Of a stretch of 19,533 nt of DNA, positions 6,802-14,953 are shown in pieces (within the stretch, counting starts at the first letter, position 1; each line of letters starts with the position of its first letter). The notes beneath the pieces were generated by a model that worked only from the letters and a program-made list of their open reading frames with translations, had not been told where the DNA came from and did not search any database. The stretch is taken from assembly GCA_009700485.1 (NCBI GenBank), contig WLLZ01000024.1:1-19533 (forward strand). The letters run 5' to 3'. A program made the position numbers and the translations under genes. The DNA is from Actinomycetota bacterium (lineage in GTDB: Bacteria; Actinomycetota; Actinomycetes; S36-B12).

Positions 6802-6820
6802 GCGAGCGGATCCCGTTCGC
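6802..6820. promoter_or_regulatory. Imperfect inverted repeat upstream of the accessory cassette
   Basis: GCGAGCGG, spacer ATC, CCGTTCGC: 8-bp arms with one mismatch. It lies between the divergent lipoprotein and amidohydrolase genes, 74 bp before the GTG at 6894. The size and symmetry suit a dimeric repressor operator, but no regulator gene is in the window and I recognise no family consensus. Confidence 0.3.
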
Positions 6821-6893
6821 CTGGGCAGTCCATCGGAATTGATCCGAGTCAACCAGATGTTTCCCGTCAGAAATCATGAAAGGGGATCTTGAC

Positions 6894-8579
6894 GTGGGCC
6901 TCGGAACCCATGACGATGATGGCGTGAATTCGAGTCTTGCTCTGACATTGGTCAATGTTGACTTGGGCCCGTATGGACCCGGATTGCACAAGATCGCGAT
7001 TCGCGATGGCGTCATTGACGTAGTTGAGCCGTTAGCTGAGCGGGTTCGATCCGTTGAATCAGGTGCCATTGATTTGATGGGCTGCACGGTATTGCCGGGT
7101 ATAGATGACTCCCACCTGCACGCTTTCTATTTTGGTCGGGCACTGGTTTCGGTTGATTTACAAAAGGCCGAGACGCTGGGTGACCTAAAAGTGATTTTGC
7201 GCAGTGCGGGCGCTGATGAATCTGGCTGGATCCGCGGGAACGGCTGGGATGCAGGCCGGATCCAAGGCACCGGGCCCGGCGGGACGGTGTGCGCGGCTGA
7301 CCTTGACGAAGTAAAGCCGGACGTCCCGGTGTTCTTGACCGACATGACCGGACATCAGGGGGTTGGAAACTCACTCGTGATGCGGCTCGCTGGGATCACG
7401 GACAAGACGGATGATCCGGTTGGTGGATCCTTTATCCGTGATGAGTATGGCGTGCCATCTGGGCTCATCTTGGAAGGTGCCGTTCGGCTAGTTAATGAAG
7501 TAGCACCGGGCCTGTCACCGATCGCAGAACGTGCAGCAATTCTCACGGCGCAGGGAAATCTTTTGTCTCGCGGGATTACCGCATTTACTGACCCGGGCTT
7601 GGGTCCGGGTGCGGTGAGCTTGATGGAAGGCAGCGGGTACCTAAGCGCGGTCCAAGCCTACCGTGATCTGGCCGCCAGCGGGGAACTATCCGTGCGAGCG
7701 AATGTGATGCTGCTGTTTGGCGGTCTCGGTGGTACCACGGCAGCAGATGTGCGGGCTGGCTTGGCGGGATTTGGCCCGCCAGCCGCAATGAAGCCATTTG
7801 GCCGACTGGGGATTTCACAATTAAAGATATTTGCGGACGGAATCCCTCGCTCCAAGACCGCATGGGTGACCGAGCCATACGACGACTGCTCATGTGGGCA
7901 CCTGCAGGTAGCCGGCAGCACTGACTCCGAACGTGTTGCCGAACTAGCTCACATGGTCGCCGACTCCGCAGCTGCTGGCTGGCAGATTGGGGCACATGCG
8001 ATCGGCGACCGAACCGTCTCGGCCTACCTCGATGCCGTCGCCGCCACCACCGACCCTAAAGATCTTCGCCACTATGTCATTCACGGTGACCTAGTGCACC
8101 ATGATGAACTGGAGCGGATGGCCGCACTGGGTGTAACTATGAATTCAAATCCAAGTATTCGCTGGGCTGTTGCCGCGGGAGCAACCACACTGTTGGGACG
8201 CGAAAGAAGTCTAGGCCGACAACCGCTTGCGGCTGCAGTCAGTGCAGGGGTTAATGTCGCGATTTCTTCGGATGCGCCGGTAACGGACCCGGACTGGCGA
8301 GTCATCATTGCAGCAGCAATGACTCGCTCACTGAAGAACGATCCGCACTATTCGGATGATCAGAAATTAACCGGCCTTCAGGCGATTGACGCATTGACCA
8401 TAAATGGTGCTTGGCAGAGCCACGCTGAGAGCTGGAGAGGGAAGATTGCTCCTGGCTACGCCGCGGATCTGGTCGTAATGGATCGAGTGCTCGACTTCGA
8501 TGAGCCATGGTCGATTCCGGAATGTAATGTTCGTGCAACCGTGATTGGCGGTATCATCGAATTTGGAGAGCTTGCATGA
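6894..8579 (+). CDS. YtcJ-like metal-dependent amidohydrolase
   Basis: A cytoplasmic (no signal peptide) amidohydrolase-superfamily enzyme of the amidohydro_3/YtcJ type, which cleaves C-N bonds in diverse small molecules. GTG 6894 is chosen because AGGGGA at 6881-6886 is spaced 7 nt before it; an ATG at 6876 has no ribosome site. This gives 561 residues, usual for the family. Metal-site motifs, numbered from the GTG: His74-x-His76 in DDSHLHAF, Lys311 in LKIFADG, His368 in GAHAIGD, His397 in VIHGD and Asp460 in SSDAP. The C-terminus has the small beta domain (GKIAPGYAADLVVMD) typical of these enzymes. It is first in the cassette and its stop overlaps the sulfatase ATG (ATGA), so the two are coupled. 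The substrate cannot be read from the sequence. Confidence 0.88.
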   Translation: MGLGTHDDDGVNSSLALTLVNVDLGPYGPGLHKIAIRDGVIDVVEPLAERVRSVESGAIDLMGCTVLPGIDDSHLHAFYFGRALVSVDLQKAETLGDLKVILRSAGADESGWIRGNGWDAGRIQGTGPGGTVCAADLDEVKPDVPVFLTDMTGHQGVGNSLVMRLAGITDKTDDPVGGSFIRDEYGVPSGLILEGAVRLVNEVAPGLSPIAERAAILTAQGNLLSRGITAFTDPGLGPGAVSLMEGSGYLSAVQAYRDLAASGELSVRANVMLLFGGLGGTTAADVRAGLAGFGPPAAMKPFGRLGISQLKIFADGIPRSKTAWVTEPYDDCSCGHLQVAGSTDSERVAELAHMVADSAAAGWQIGAHAIGDRTVSAYLDAVAATTDPKDLRHYVIHGDLVHHDELERMAALGVTMNSNPSIRWAVAAGATTLLGRERSLGRQPLAAAVSAGVNVAISSDAPVTDPDWRVIIAAAMTRSLKNDPHYSDDQKLTGLQAIDALTINGAWQSHAESWRGKIAPGYAADLVVMDRVLDFDEPWSIPECNVRATVIGGIIEFGELA

Positions 8580-10144
8580 AAAAAAACGTTGTAGTCATAG
8601 TTGCGGATCAATTGCGTGCAGACCATCTTGGTTTCATGGGAAAAGTTCCAGTAAATACCCCGCACCTTGACGCCTTGGCTCGGGAAAGCCATGTTTTTGA
8701 AAATGCTTATGTCTGCAACCCGGTGTGTATGCCTAACCGCGCGACCATCATGACCGGTAGGTGGCCGTCTGCTCATGGTTTGCGCACGAACGGAATCCCG
8801 CTTGATCCAGACGCGAAGACTTATGCGCGGGCAATGCGAAATGATGGATGGCAGACAAGCGCGGTAGGGAAATTACACTTTCAGCCGATGGGGTACCCAT
8901 TTGAGGAGTACCAACTTGATGAAATCCGCGAGACTATCCCCGAACTTTATGAGCGAGCGGTAACAGGAAAATTTGGCGAAGACTTTCGATCTTGGGAAGA
9001 TATAGATTGGCACTTTGAGCAGGAAGTTCAGTTGCCCGATGATTATTACGGCTTCGACAATGTAACTCTGGCATCTGGGCACGGGGATCGAGTTTCAGGT
9101 AATTACGCCCAATGGGCCCGAAGTCGTGGGTGGGATCCGCAAACACAGGCGGGCTTGACTAATGCGATCTCTGCTTACCCAAGCTGGGATCACGTGTATG
9201 AAAGTCCGGTACCTGCTGCCCTTCACCCGACAACCTTCGTCACTGAAGAGTCGATTTCTCGGATCGAAAAGTTTGCCAAGGATGGGTCGCAGTTCTGTCT
9301 ACTCGTATCCTTCCCGGATCCGCATCACCCCTTTGCGCCACCAACCGAATACTTCCATCGACATGATCCAGCCGATATGCCAGTTCCTGAAACCTTCAAT
9401 GATCCACACGAGAGCTCACCGGTCTATATAAAGCGCTTGATCGAGAAACGCGGGACTCCTGGTATTGATCCCATGATGGTGTGGGCGCCAACCGAAGATC
9501 AATATCGTCATGCCCTCGCGGCAGAGTTGGGCTCAATAGAGTTCATTGATGATTCTGTTGGTCGCATCTTGAAGGTACTATCGGATTTAGATCTAGACGA
9601 ATCAACAGTTGTAGTTTTCACCTCGGATCACGGTGACATATTTGGGGATCATGGTTTGCTACTAAAACATTTCTCGCATTATCAAGGAGTTTTGCGGGTG
9701 CCTTTGATAATCCGTGACCTTACTACCGGTAGCGGAGTTCACAACGAACTTGCTTCAAGTGCCGACATTGCACCAACGATTCTTGATCTTGCTGGAGCCC
9801 CGGCTTTGCCAGGAGCTCAAGGCTATTCGCTGCGTGAATTAATGAATGGCAACGGCGATGGTGGTCGCACCGCTTTGCTAGTTGAGGAAGATCAGCCTTT
9901 TGGAGTCGAGGATCTTGTCGGCCCAGTTCGTATTAGAACCGTGATCACTGAGAATCTGCGCTTAACTGAGGTAGCTGGCAAAGGGATAACCGAACTCTAC
10001 GATCTTCATGCGGACCCAGACGAGCTGCAGAATTTAGTTGGTCATCCCGGGGCAGATAAATTGCTCGCTGAGGCTCGGGCGGTCATGCTGCAGGAGGTTC
10101 TTCGCGTAGTTGATGACTCAGATATTCCATTCCATGCTGCCTAG
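8576..10144 (+). CDS. Cys-type sulfatase (formylglycine-dependent), cytoplasmic
   Basis: A 522-residue member of the alkaline phosphatase-like sulfatase family, expected to hydrolyse a sulfate ester (some members act on phosphonate monoesters). The N-terminus VVVIVADQLRADHLG gives the metal ligand Asp11 and Gln12. The core motif is CMPNRATIMTGR with Cys51-x-Pro-x-Arg55, in which Cys51 would become formylglycine. GKLHF (Lys99, His101), PDPHHPFAPP (247-256) and the metal pair Asp351-His352 in FTSDHGDIFGDHG follow. No signal peptide is seen, so it acts inside the cell on an imported substrate. Maturation needs an FGE-type enzyme that is not in this window. The ATG overlaps the amidohydrolase stop and has GGAGAG before it. 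The DNA looks AT-richer than the flanking core genes, which hints at transfer. Choline sulfatase is one alternative; substrate unknown. Confidence 0.88.
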   Translation: MKKNVVVIVADQLRADHLGFMGKVPVNTPHLDALARESHVFENAYVCNPVCMPNRATIMTGRWPSAHGLRTNGIPLDPDAKTYARAMRNDGWQTSAVGKLHFQPMGYPFEEYQLDEIRETIPELYERAVTGKFGEDFRSWEDIDWHFEQEVQLPDDYYGFDNVTLASGHGDRVSGNYAQWARSRGWDPQTQAGLTNAISAYPSWDHVYESPVPAALHPTTFVTEESISRIEKFAKDGSQFCLLVSFPDPHHPFAPPTEYFHRHDPADMPVPETFNDPHESSPVYIKRLIEKRGTPGIDPMMVWAPTEDQYRHALAAELGSIEFIDDSVGRILKVLSDLDLDESTVVVFTSDHGDIFGDHGLLLKHFSHYQGVLRVPLIIRDLTTGSGVHNELASSADIAPTILDLAGAPALPGAQGYSLRELMNGNGDGGRTALLVEEDQPFGVEDLVGPVRIRTVITENLRLTEVAGKGITELYDLHADPDELQNLVGHPGADKLLAEARAVMLQEVLRVVDDSDIPFHAA

Positions 10145-10423
10145 GTGTTATTCCTAGTAGTGGTGACTGGGTTTGGTACGGGGAACGGTGACACGATGTC
10201 CCCTGTTAAGTTGTCAATGCGGTTGGCTTGAAAGTTATTGGTTAACCGAAAACGAGCTGAGGAAACGTAACCCTCCATATGCTGGGAAGTACGATTTGCC
10301 CAGGGTGGGGGTAGATCGTTTCGGCCCGAATGGTTTTCGGATTTCGGCTGAAATTTGGCTGATCTTCGCCTAAAGTTCGTGTTAAGCGGCAGGGCGACTG
10401 CCGATAAATATAGGAGGTCTCGA
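10145..10423 (+). promoter_or_regulatory. Gap before the ABC operon, with hairpin next to the ribosome site
   Basis: The longest gene-free stretch in the window (279 bp). A perfect 6-bp hairpin, CGGCAG (10387-10392), loop GGCGA, CTGCCG (10398-10403), lies 8 nt before the AGGAGG (10412-10417) of the binding-protein gene. Upstream are an 8-bp palindrome GGTTAACC (10240-10247) and an 11-bp palindrome TTCGGCCCGAA near 10320. I see no confident -35/-10 pair and no T-rich terminator after the sulfatase gene. The region probably carries the operon promoter and its control site. Confidence 0.4.
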
Positions 10424-11452
10424 GTGAGAAGACGTGTGCACAAGGTAGCGGCGGCAGCCGCAACGATGGCTGTGATTTCGACAATGATAGCCGGTGTGAC
10501 AGCAACTCCGGCTGCGGCCGCGGAGACAAATATCAAGGTAGGAACCGTAGCGATCAATGCCATGGGGCAGATTGCCTGGGCGCAGTCGGCTGGAATATTC
10601 AGGAAAAACGGCGTTAATGTGTCGGAGATAAAGATTTTCCCGGCGCCACCACCCACGCTCGCCGCTCTGGCTGCTGGAGCTGTTGACTTTGCGTATGCAC
10701 CATCGATTGCGGTCATCAATGCCTACGCAAATGCTGGCATGGCCCTAAAAGTTGTTGCACCCGCCGACGGTTATCGTCGCAGTGAATTGGCTAACGCCAA
10801 GAAAAACCCAGTTGTGGCTGCCAAAATGGACGACACCGGGGTGTGCATTGATCCTGCTAAAGGGATAACTAGCTGGAAGGACCTCGAAGGCAAGACCGTT
10901 GCCTTACCAGCCCGAAAGACACAGGGAGAGGTAACGATCGCACAGGCCATGGTCCAAGCGGGTGGGCAACCGGGAACCGTGAATTGGGTCACCATGCCGT
11001 TTGGCTTGATGATTGATAGCGTTAAAAATGGAACGGTTGACGCTGCATTCACGGTGGAGCCGTTCACGTCACTTTGTGCGGCAGGGGGGATGAAGAACCT
11101 CGGTAGCCCAGGCATTCAATTCTTTACAATTGAGAACGCCGTCGGACTTTGGGTGACAACAGCGGCATATGCAGCTGCCAATCCCGCCGCGGTTCTTGGC
11201 TTCCAAAAGTCGATAGCCCAGGTGCACAAATTTGGCAATACGAGTGCAGGATGGGACAAGTTGCTTCAGTCGGCGAACCCCACTTACACCCAAGTTGACT
11301 TAGCCACTGCGCGAAAGGCAAGCCCTTCGTACTTCCCACCAACAGTTGTTGCTCTAGATCTCAAGGGTCCTGCTGACAAGATGCTGGCCCTTGGGTACCT
11401 AACGAAACCGTTGGACATTAAGGGATTGCTTTACCCTCAATACCGCGGCTAA
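10424..11452 (+). CDS. ABC importer substrate-binding protein (NMT1/NitT-TauT type)
   Basis: The extracytoplasmic receptor that delivers a small organic solute to the importer encoded next. GTG 10424 is chosen because AGGAGG sits 6 nt upstream; an in-frame ATG at 10355 has no ribosome site and would bury the signal peptide. The 342-residue product has a Sec signal (MRRRVHK, a hydrophobic stretch, cleavage after TPAAAA at about residue 33). The NMT1/THI5-like domain shows the opening pattern VGTVAINAMGQIAWAQSAGIF, the hinge region LAAGAVDFAYAPSIAVINAY and SWKDLEGKTVALP. Cys141 and Cys218 could form a disulfide. No lipobox is seen, so it is either secreted or held by its own export signal. The family handles nitrate, taurine, sulfonates, thiamine precursors and aromatic acids, so the ligand is open. 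Confidence 0.87.
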   Translation: MRRRVHKVAAAAATMAVISTMIAGVTATPAAAAETNIKVGTVAINAMGQIAWAQSAGIFRKNGVNVSEIKIFPAPPPTLAALAAGAVDFAYAPSIAVINAYANAGMALKVVAPADGYRRSELANAKKNPVVAAKMDDTGVCIDPAKGITSWKDLEGKTVALPARKTQGEVTIAQAMVQAGGQPGTVNWVTMPFGLMIDSVKNGTVDAAFTVEPFTSLCAAGGMKNLGSPGIQFFTIENAVGLWVTTAAYAAANPAAVLGFQKSIAQVHKFGNTSAGWDKLLQSANPTYTQVDLATARKASPSYFPPTVVALDLKGPADKMLALGYLTKPLDIKGLLYPQYRG

Positions 11453-11497
11453 GGACCTAACGGAGGTTTGAGACCTCGGATAAGTTAAGGAGTCGTT

Positions 11498-12256
11498 TTG
11501 CTAGGGCTGGTCCGAAGGATCCCCGCTGGAATTGTTTCGGCGGTCGTCGCGCTTCTTGCGTGGCAGATTATTGGATCCTTCGGCCCCCTGGCGGGCGACT
11601 CTTTCGCTACGGCGAGTGAGGCTGTAATAGCACTCTTCCAACTATTGGGAGACCCGGTTTTTTGGACGGCAGTATTCGCAACTTTGCAGATGGCAATAAT
11701 CGGGTTCGTTTTATCGCTCGCTGTAGCCGTGCCAATTGGCCTACTAATTGGACTAAGCCGGTTTGCCTACCGGTCGTCAAAATTCACATTCGACTTCTTT
11801 AAGGTAATTCCACCCATTGTCCTTATCCCAATCGCTATTCTCGTGATCGGCCCCAGCATCGCCATGGGGGTTGCCTTAATTGTGTTTGCAAATGTATTTG
11901 CCGTCGCCATCCAGACTGCCTACGGAGTGCGTGACGCTGATCCCGTACTAATCGAAACAATGCGCTGCTACCGCATGAATCTACTGCAGCAGATTCGATT
12001 TGCCCGACTTCCAAGTGCTGCGGTTCAAATTTCAATTGCTGCTCGAATTGCTGCAACGGCGAGTCTAATTGTGGCCGTGGTAGCCGGATTAGTTGGAGGC
12101 GCGCCCGGGCTCGGAAGCCTCTTGGCGCTTTACCAGTCCGCAGGCACAGCGGATCGCACATACGCGGTTGTGCTCGCTCTAGGTATTTTGGGTCTTGCCG
12201 TATCGCGTTTAATCGTTCGCGCGCAACGACGAATCATTTTTTGGAGTGGACGGTGA
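11498..12256 (+). CDS. ABC transporter permease 1 (NitT/TauT type)
   Basis: Integral membrane half of the importer, 252 residues with about six hydrophobic helices (about 10-30, 57-90, 105-140, then 180-200 and 215-240). The cytoplasmic coupling loop is the EAA-type segment around MRCYRMNLLQQIRFARLPSA, just before a hydrophobic run. The start is TTG 11498, after AAGGAG five bases upstream; no ATG or GTG fits the ribosome site. It follows the binding-protein gene by 45 bp, and its stop overlaps the GTG of the second permease (GTGA). It differs clearly from that second permease, so the translocation path is probably a heterodimer. Substrate direction (import) follows from the binding protein. 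Confidence 0.85.
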   Translation: MLGLVRRIPAGIVSAVVALLAWQIIGSFGPLAGDSFATASEAVIALFQLLGDPVFWTAVFATLQMAIIGFVLSLAVAVPIGLLIGLSRFAYRSSKFTFDFFKVIPPIVLIPIAILVIGPSIAMGVALIVFANVFAVAIQTAYGVRDADPVLIETMRCYRMNLLQQIRFARLPSAAVQISIAARIAATASLIVAVVAGLVGGAPGLGSLLALYQSAGTADRTYAVVLALGILGLAVSRLIVRAQRRIIFWSGR

Positions 12257-13029
12257 AGCGCGTCTGGCCATGGTTCTTGGCCGTTCTCATAGGTGGATGG
12301 CTTCCAGTAGCAATGATCGCTTGGTGGTGGAATGCAAGCGCGGGTTCAGTTGATCCATTTTTTCCACCGCTGGAAACAATCTGGGAACAGTTCAAATTCA
12401 ACTGGATCTGGCAATACTGGGGAATTCATGTAATGCCTACGCTTCAGAATCTCATTACGGGGTTCCTTCTCGCGGTTGCAATTTCAATTCCCCTTGGCGC
12501 GCTGATTGGATCTTCACCGGTCGCGGCACGCTACGTTGAACCGCTTGTTGACTTTGTTCGATCAATCCCCCCTGTGGCCCTGATTCCGATTTTTATTTTA
12601 CTATTAGGGCTAGATTCATCAATGCGAATCATGTCGGTGGCATTCGCAGCTTCCTTCCCGATCCTCCTCAGTGCGATCGAGGGTGTCCGCACGACTAATG
12701 GTGTCCTGCTTGACACGGCGACTGTTTTTCGGCTGACGCGAAGTCAGGTTCTATGGCGGGTACGCCTGCCCAATGCGCTTCCTACCATTTTTGCTGGGTT
12801 GCAGGTGAGTTTCCAAATTGCATTCATCGTGGCGATAGCCTCAGAAATTCTAGGCTCAGGTTTCGGGTTAGGCGCCTTCACGTTGATAGCTACCGACAGT
12901 TTTATGATATTGGACGCGTGGACTGGTGTGCTGCTCCTTGGAATTCTTGGGTATCTTCTGAATATTGTCTTTGATGTCGTCGAACGCATTTCCTTACGCT
13001 GGTATTTCGGGCAGAAGAAGCTTGTTTAG
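12253..13029 (+). CDS. ABC transporter permease 2 (NitT/TauT, SsuC-like)
   Basis: Second membrane subunit, 258 residues from GTG 12253. This GTG is preferred because GGAG at 12243-12246 is spaced 6 nt from it and it overlaps the stop of permease 1; an in-frame TTG at 12241 would add four residues. It opens with a Trp-rich hydrophobic helix (WPWFLAVLIGGW), followed by about five more helices. The coupling loop VFRLTRSQVLWRVRLPNALPTIFAGL carries the EAA-like motif typical of SsuC/TauC permeases, and FVRSIPPVALIPIFILLLG matches the conserved segment before it. The ATPase gene follows after 14 bp. Confidence 0.87.
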   Translation: MKRVWPWFLAVLIGGWLPVAMIAWWWNASAGSVDPFFPPLETIWEQFKFNWIWQYWGIHVMPTLQNLITGFLLAVAISIPLGALIGSSPVAARYVEPLVDFVRSIPPVALIPIFILLLGLDSSMRIMSVAFAASFPILLSAIEGVRTTNGVLLDTATVFRLTRSQVLWRVRLPNALPTIFAGLQVSFQIAFIVAIASEILGSGFGLGAFTLIATDSFMILDAWTGVLLLGILGYLLNIVFDVVERISLRWYFGQKKLV

Positions 13030-13043
13030 ATGACGGAGGAAAT

Positions 13044-13817
13044 GTGACAGCGCCAGCGATAGTCGTGCGTGACGTGTTCATGGATTACCAAACACCAACT
13101 GGTGTAAAACATGTGCTCGGGGGTATCTCCTATGACGTCTCTGAGGGACACTTCGTATCTATCGTTGGTCCATCGGGTGTCGGGAAGACGACGTTGCTGC
13201 GTCTCCTGACTGGCCTTGCGCAGCCCACGAAGGGTGAAATTCTGGTGGAAGGCAAGCCGCTGATGGGAGCGCCCGAGGGTCTTGCTGTAGTGCTTCAGGA
13301 CTACACACGTTCCCTTATGCCGTGGCTGACAGTTGAACGGAATATCGCCTTACCCTTACGTAAGTCGAAGCTGAATAAGTCCGATGTGCGCGAGCGTATT
13401 AGGTCGTCACTTATTGAAGTTGGGCTCGAGGGCAGCGAGAAGGCGTACCCTTGGCAACTCTCTGGAGGAATGCAGCAACGGGTCAGCATCGCTCGAGCGC
13501 TGGCGGTCCGGCCCAAGATTTTGGTAATGGATGAGCCCTTCGCCTCGGTGGACGCGCAGACCAGATTTGACCTTGAGGATCTGGTCCTCAAGGTAAGGGA
13601 GGACTTTGGGATTACAACTGTCATGGTGACCCATGACATTGATGAGGCGACTTATTTGTCCGACGAAGTTGTTGTGCTTTACGGCACGCCGGCTAAGATC
13701 AGTGAGGTAATAGTCATCGATCTGCCGTTTCCACGGAGTCAGGTTGAGACTCGAAACGACCACAAATTCTCGGAGCTCCGCACTCGTATTTATGAGAAGG
13801 TTCGTGGTTTGGGCTAG
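13044..13817 (+). CDS. ABC transporter ATPase (NitT/TauT type)
   Basis: The energising subunit of the importer, cytoplasmic, 257 residues. All ATPase motifs are intact: Walker A GPSGVGKTT (42-50), Q-loop Gln85 in VVLQDYTRS, signature LSGGMQQR (139-146), Walker B ILVMDEP (159-165) with the D-loop SVD, and H-loop His197 in MVTHDIDEA. The motif context is that of SsuB/TauB/NrtD-type proteins. The start is GTG 13044 behind GGAGGA (13035-13040). It is followed after 11 bp by the monooxygenase gene, so transport and catabolism genes appear to share one transcript. Only one ATPase is encoded, so it would serve as a homodimer under two different permeases. Confidence 0.92.
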   Translation: MTAPAIVVRDVFMDYQTPTGVKHVLGGISYDVSEGHFVSIVGPSGVGKTTLLRLLTGLAQPTKGEILVEGKPLMGAPEGLAVVLQDYTRSLMPWLTVERNIALPLRKSKLNKSDVRERIRSSLIEVGLEGSEKAYPWQLSGGMQQRVSIARALAVRPKILVMDEPFASVDAQTRFDLEDLVLKVREDFGITTVMVTHDIDEATYLSDEVVVLYGTPAKISEVIVIDLPFPRSQVETRNDHKFSELRTRIYEKVRGLG

Positions 13818-13828
13818 GAGGGATTGCA

Positions 13829-14953
13829 ATGGCAAGGCATGCTGAGATTGCGGGTGCGGGCATCGCTGGCCTGGGCTTAGCGTGCCAGCTCGCTGAGTCT
13901 GGATGGACCGTTCGCGTCCATGAACGATCACAAGAGGTCCGGGAGTCGGGCGCGGGGATAGCCCTTGGTCAAAACGGTGTAGACGCCATGCGATCCATTG
14001 GTGCCTTTGATAGAGCAATCGAAGGCGGCAGCCAAGTTAGATATTGGAATATCGTGGATCAGTGGGGTCGTGTGGTGCAAGAGGAGCACTTAACCAGCGA
14101 ACTCTTCTCTATCCCTCGCAGTTCGCTTCTTCGCGCGCTACATGAACGTGCGCTTTCCCTGGGCGTCGAGGTATTAACCGGCTCCATTGTGGTCGGAGTG
14201 CGGCATGGCTCGTTGCTCTTAGGGGAGGGCCATGAAATGAAGGGAGATCTCATTGTTGGGGCGGATGGCACTGGTTCGAAGGTTCGCAATGCACTTATCA
14301 GTCTGGGACTAAAGGTGCGGCGCATTGATCTAAAGGTTGCTGGGTTGCGGGCCTGCATGCCCGCGGTAGACACTGACCCAAGTGACGCAATGCTCGAGTG
14401 GCTTTCAGGCAAGCGCCGTGTCGGGTTAATTCCCCTTGATGGCAAGGATCAGGTTGCCATCTACATGTTTTGTCCGCCGGAAGATATCGGCGGCCGAAAG
14501 GCGCCAATCGATATTGACTCATGGAGTGCGAGTTACCCCCACTTGAGAACGGCATTTGAGCGGGTTCCGCGAGATAGCACATGGGGTGAGGTCTGGGAGA
14601 CCCACTGCTCTGCCTGGTCACTTGGCAATACCGTCCTCATTGGCGATGCGGCGTTCTCGATGGCACCGAACCTTGGGCAGGGGGGATGCACAGCGCTTCA
14701 AGCAGCCATCACGTTGACTCAAGCACTGGCAAATTCAAAGTCGGTTGAGGACGGTTTGCTCGCTTGGCAAGCGCAGGAACGGCAGCATGTCGATTATGTT
14801 CAGCGGTGGTCGGGCCGCTATAGCCGACTATGCTCCAAAACTCCGGCTCCCTTGCTACGTAGCCGTTCGCGGCTGTTCGGGGCTTGGGGTCGATCAAAGC
14901 GGCTCAATGACCGGTTCGCCGGCGTCGAGGCGAGGCTAGTGGCGTCTTCCTGA
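13829..14953 (+). CDS. FAD-dependent aromatic hydroxylase-type monooxygenase
   Basis: A 374-residue class A flavoprotein monooxygenase (PHBH/UbiH/salicylate hydroxylase superfamily), which uses NAD(P)H and O2 to hydroxylate a usually aromatic substrate. The N-terminal Rossmann motif AGAGIAGLG (8-16) is followed by Glu32 for the FAD ribose. The DG motif is VGADGTGSKVR (143-153, Asp146). The GD motif is LIGDAAFSMAPNLGQGG (270-286, Asp273), followed by CTALQAA. No signal peptide or membrane anchor is seen. The ATG is preceded by AGGAGG. Its stop (TGA) overlaps the next gene's ATG by one base (TGATG), so it is translationally coupled to the ThDP enzyme. The pairing and the importer suggest a catabolic role, but the substrate is not readable. 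The second half is diverged, so ring position cannot be inferred. Confidence 0.87.
   Translation: MARHAEIAGAGIAGLGLACQLAESGWTVRVHERSQEVRESGAGIALGQNGVDAMRSIGAFDRAIEGGSQVRYWNIVDQWGRVVQEEHLTSELFSIPRSSLLRALHERALSLGVEVLTGSIVVGVRHGSLLLGEGHEMKGDLIVGADGTGSKVRNALISLGLKVRRIDLKVAGLRACMPAVDTDPSDAMLEWLSGKRRVGLIPLDGKDQVAIYMFCPPEDIGGRKAPIDIDSWSASYPHLRTAFERVPRDSTWGEVWETHCSAWSLGNTVLIGDAAFSMAPNLGQGGCTALQAAITLTQALANSKSVEDGLLAWQAQERQHVDYVQRWSGRYSRLCSKTPAPLLRSRSRLFGAWGRSKRLNDRFAGVEARLVASS

Noticed and set aside
10145..10423. A riboswitch (thiamine or cobalamin) ahead of the NMT1-type transporter
   Set aside because: I found no conserved TPP core bases (CUGAGA, ACCUGA) or other known riboswitch signatures in this stretch; only short hairpins are visible.
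10141..10719. A 192-codon minus-strand open frame across the gap before the ABC operon
   Set aside because: It runs antisense through the signal peptide and N-terminal domain of the binding protein. It has no family resemblance or ribosome site that I can see and reads as low-complexity Ala-rich shadow sequence.
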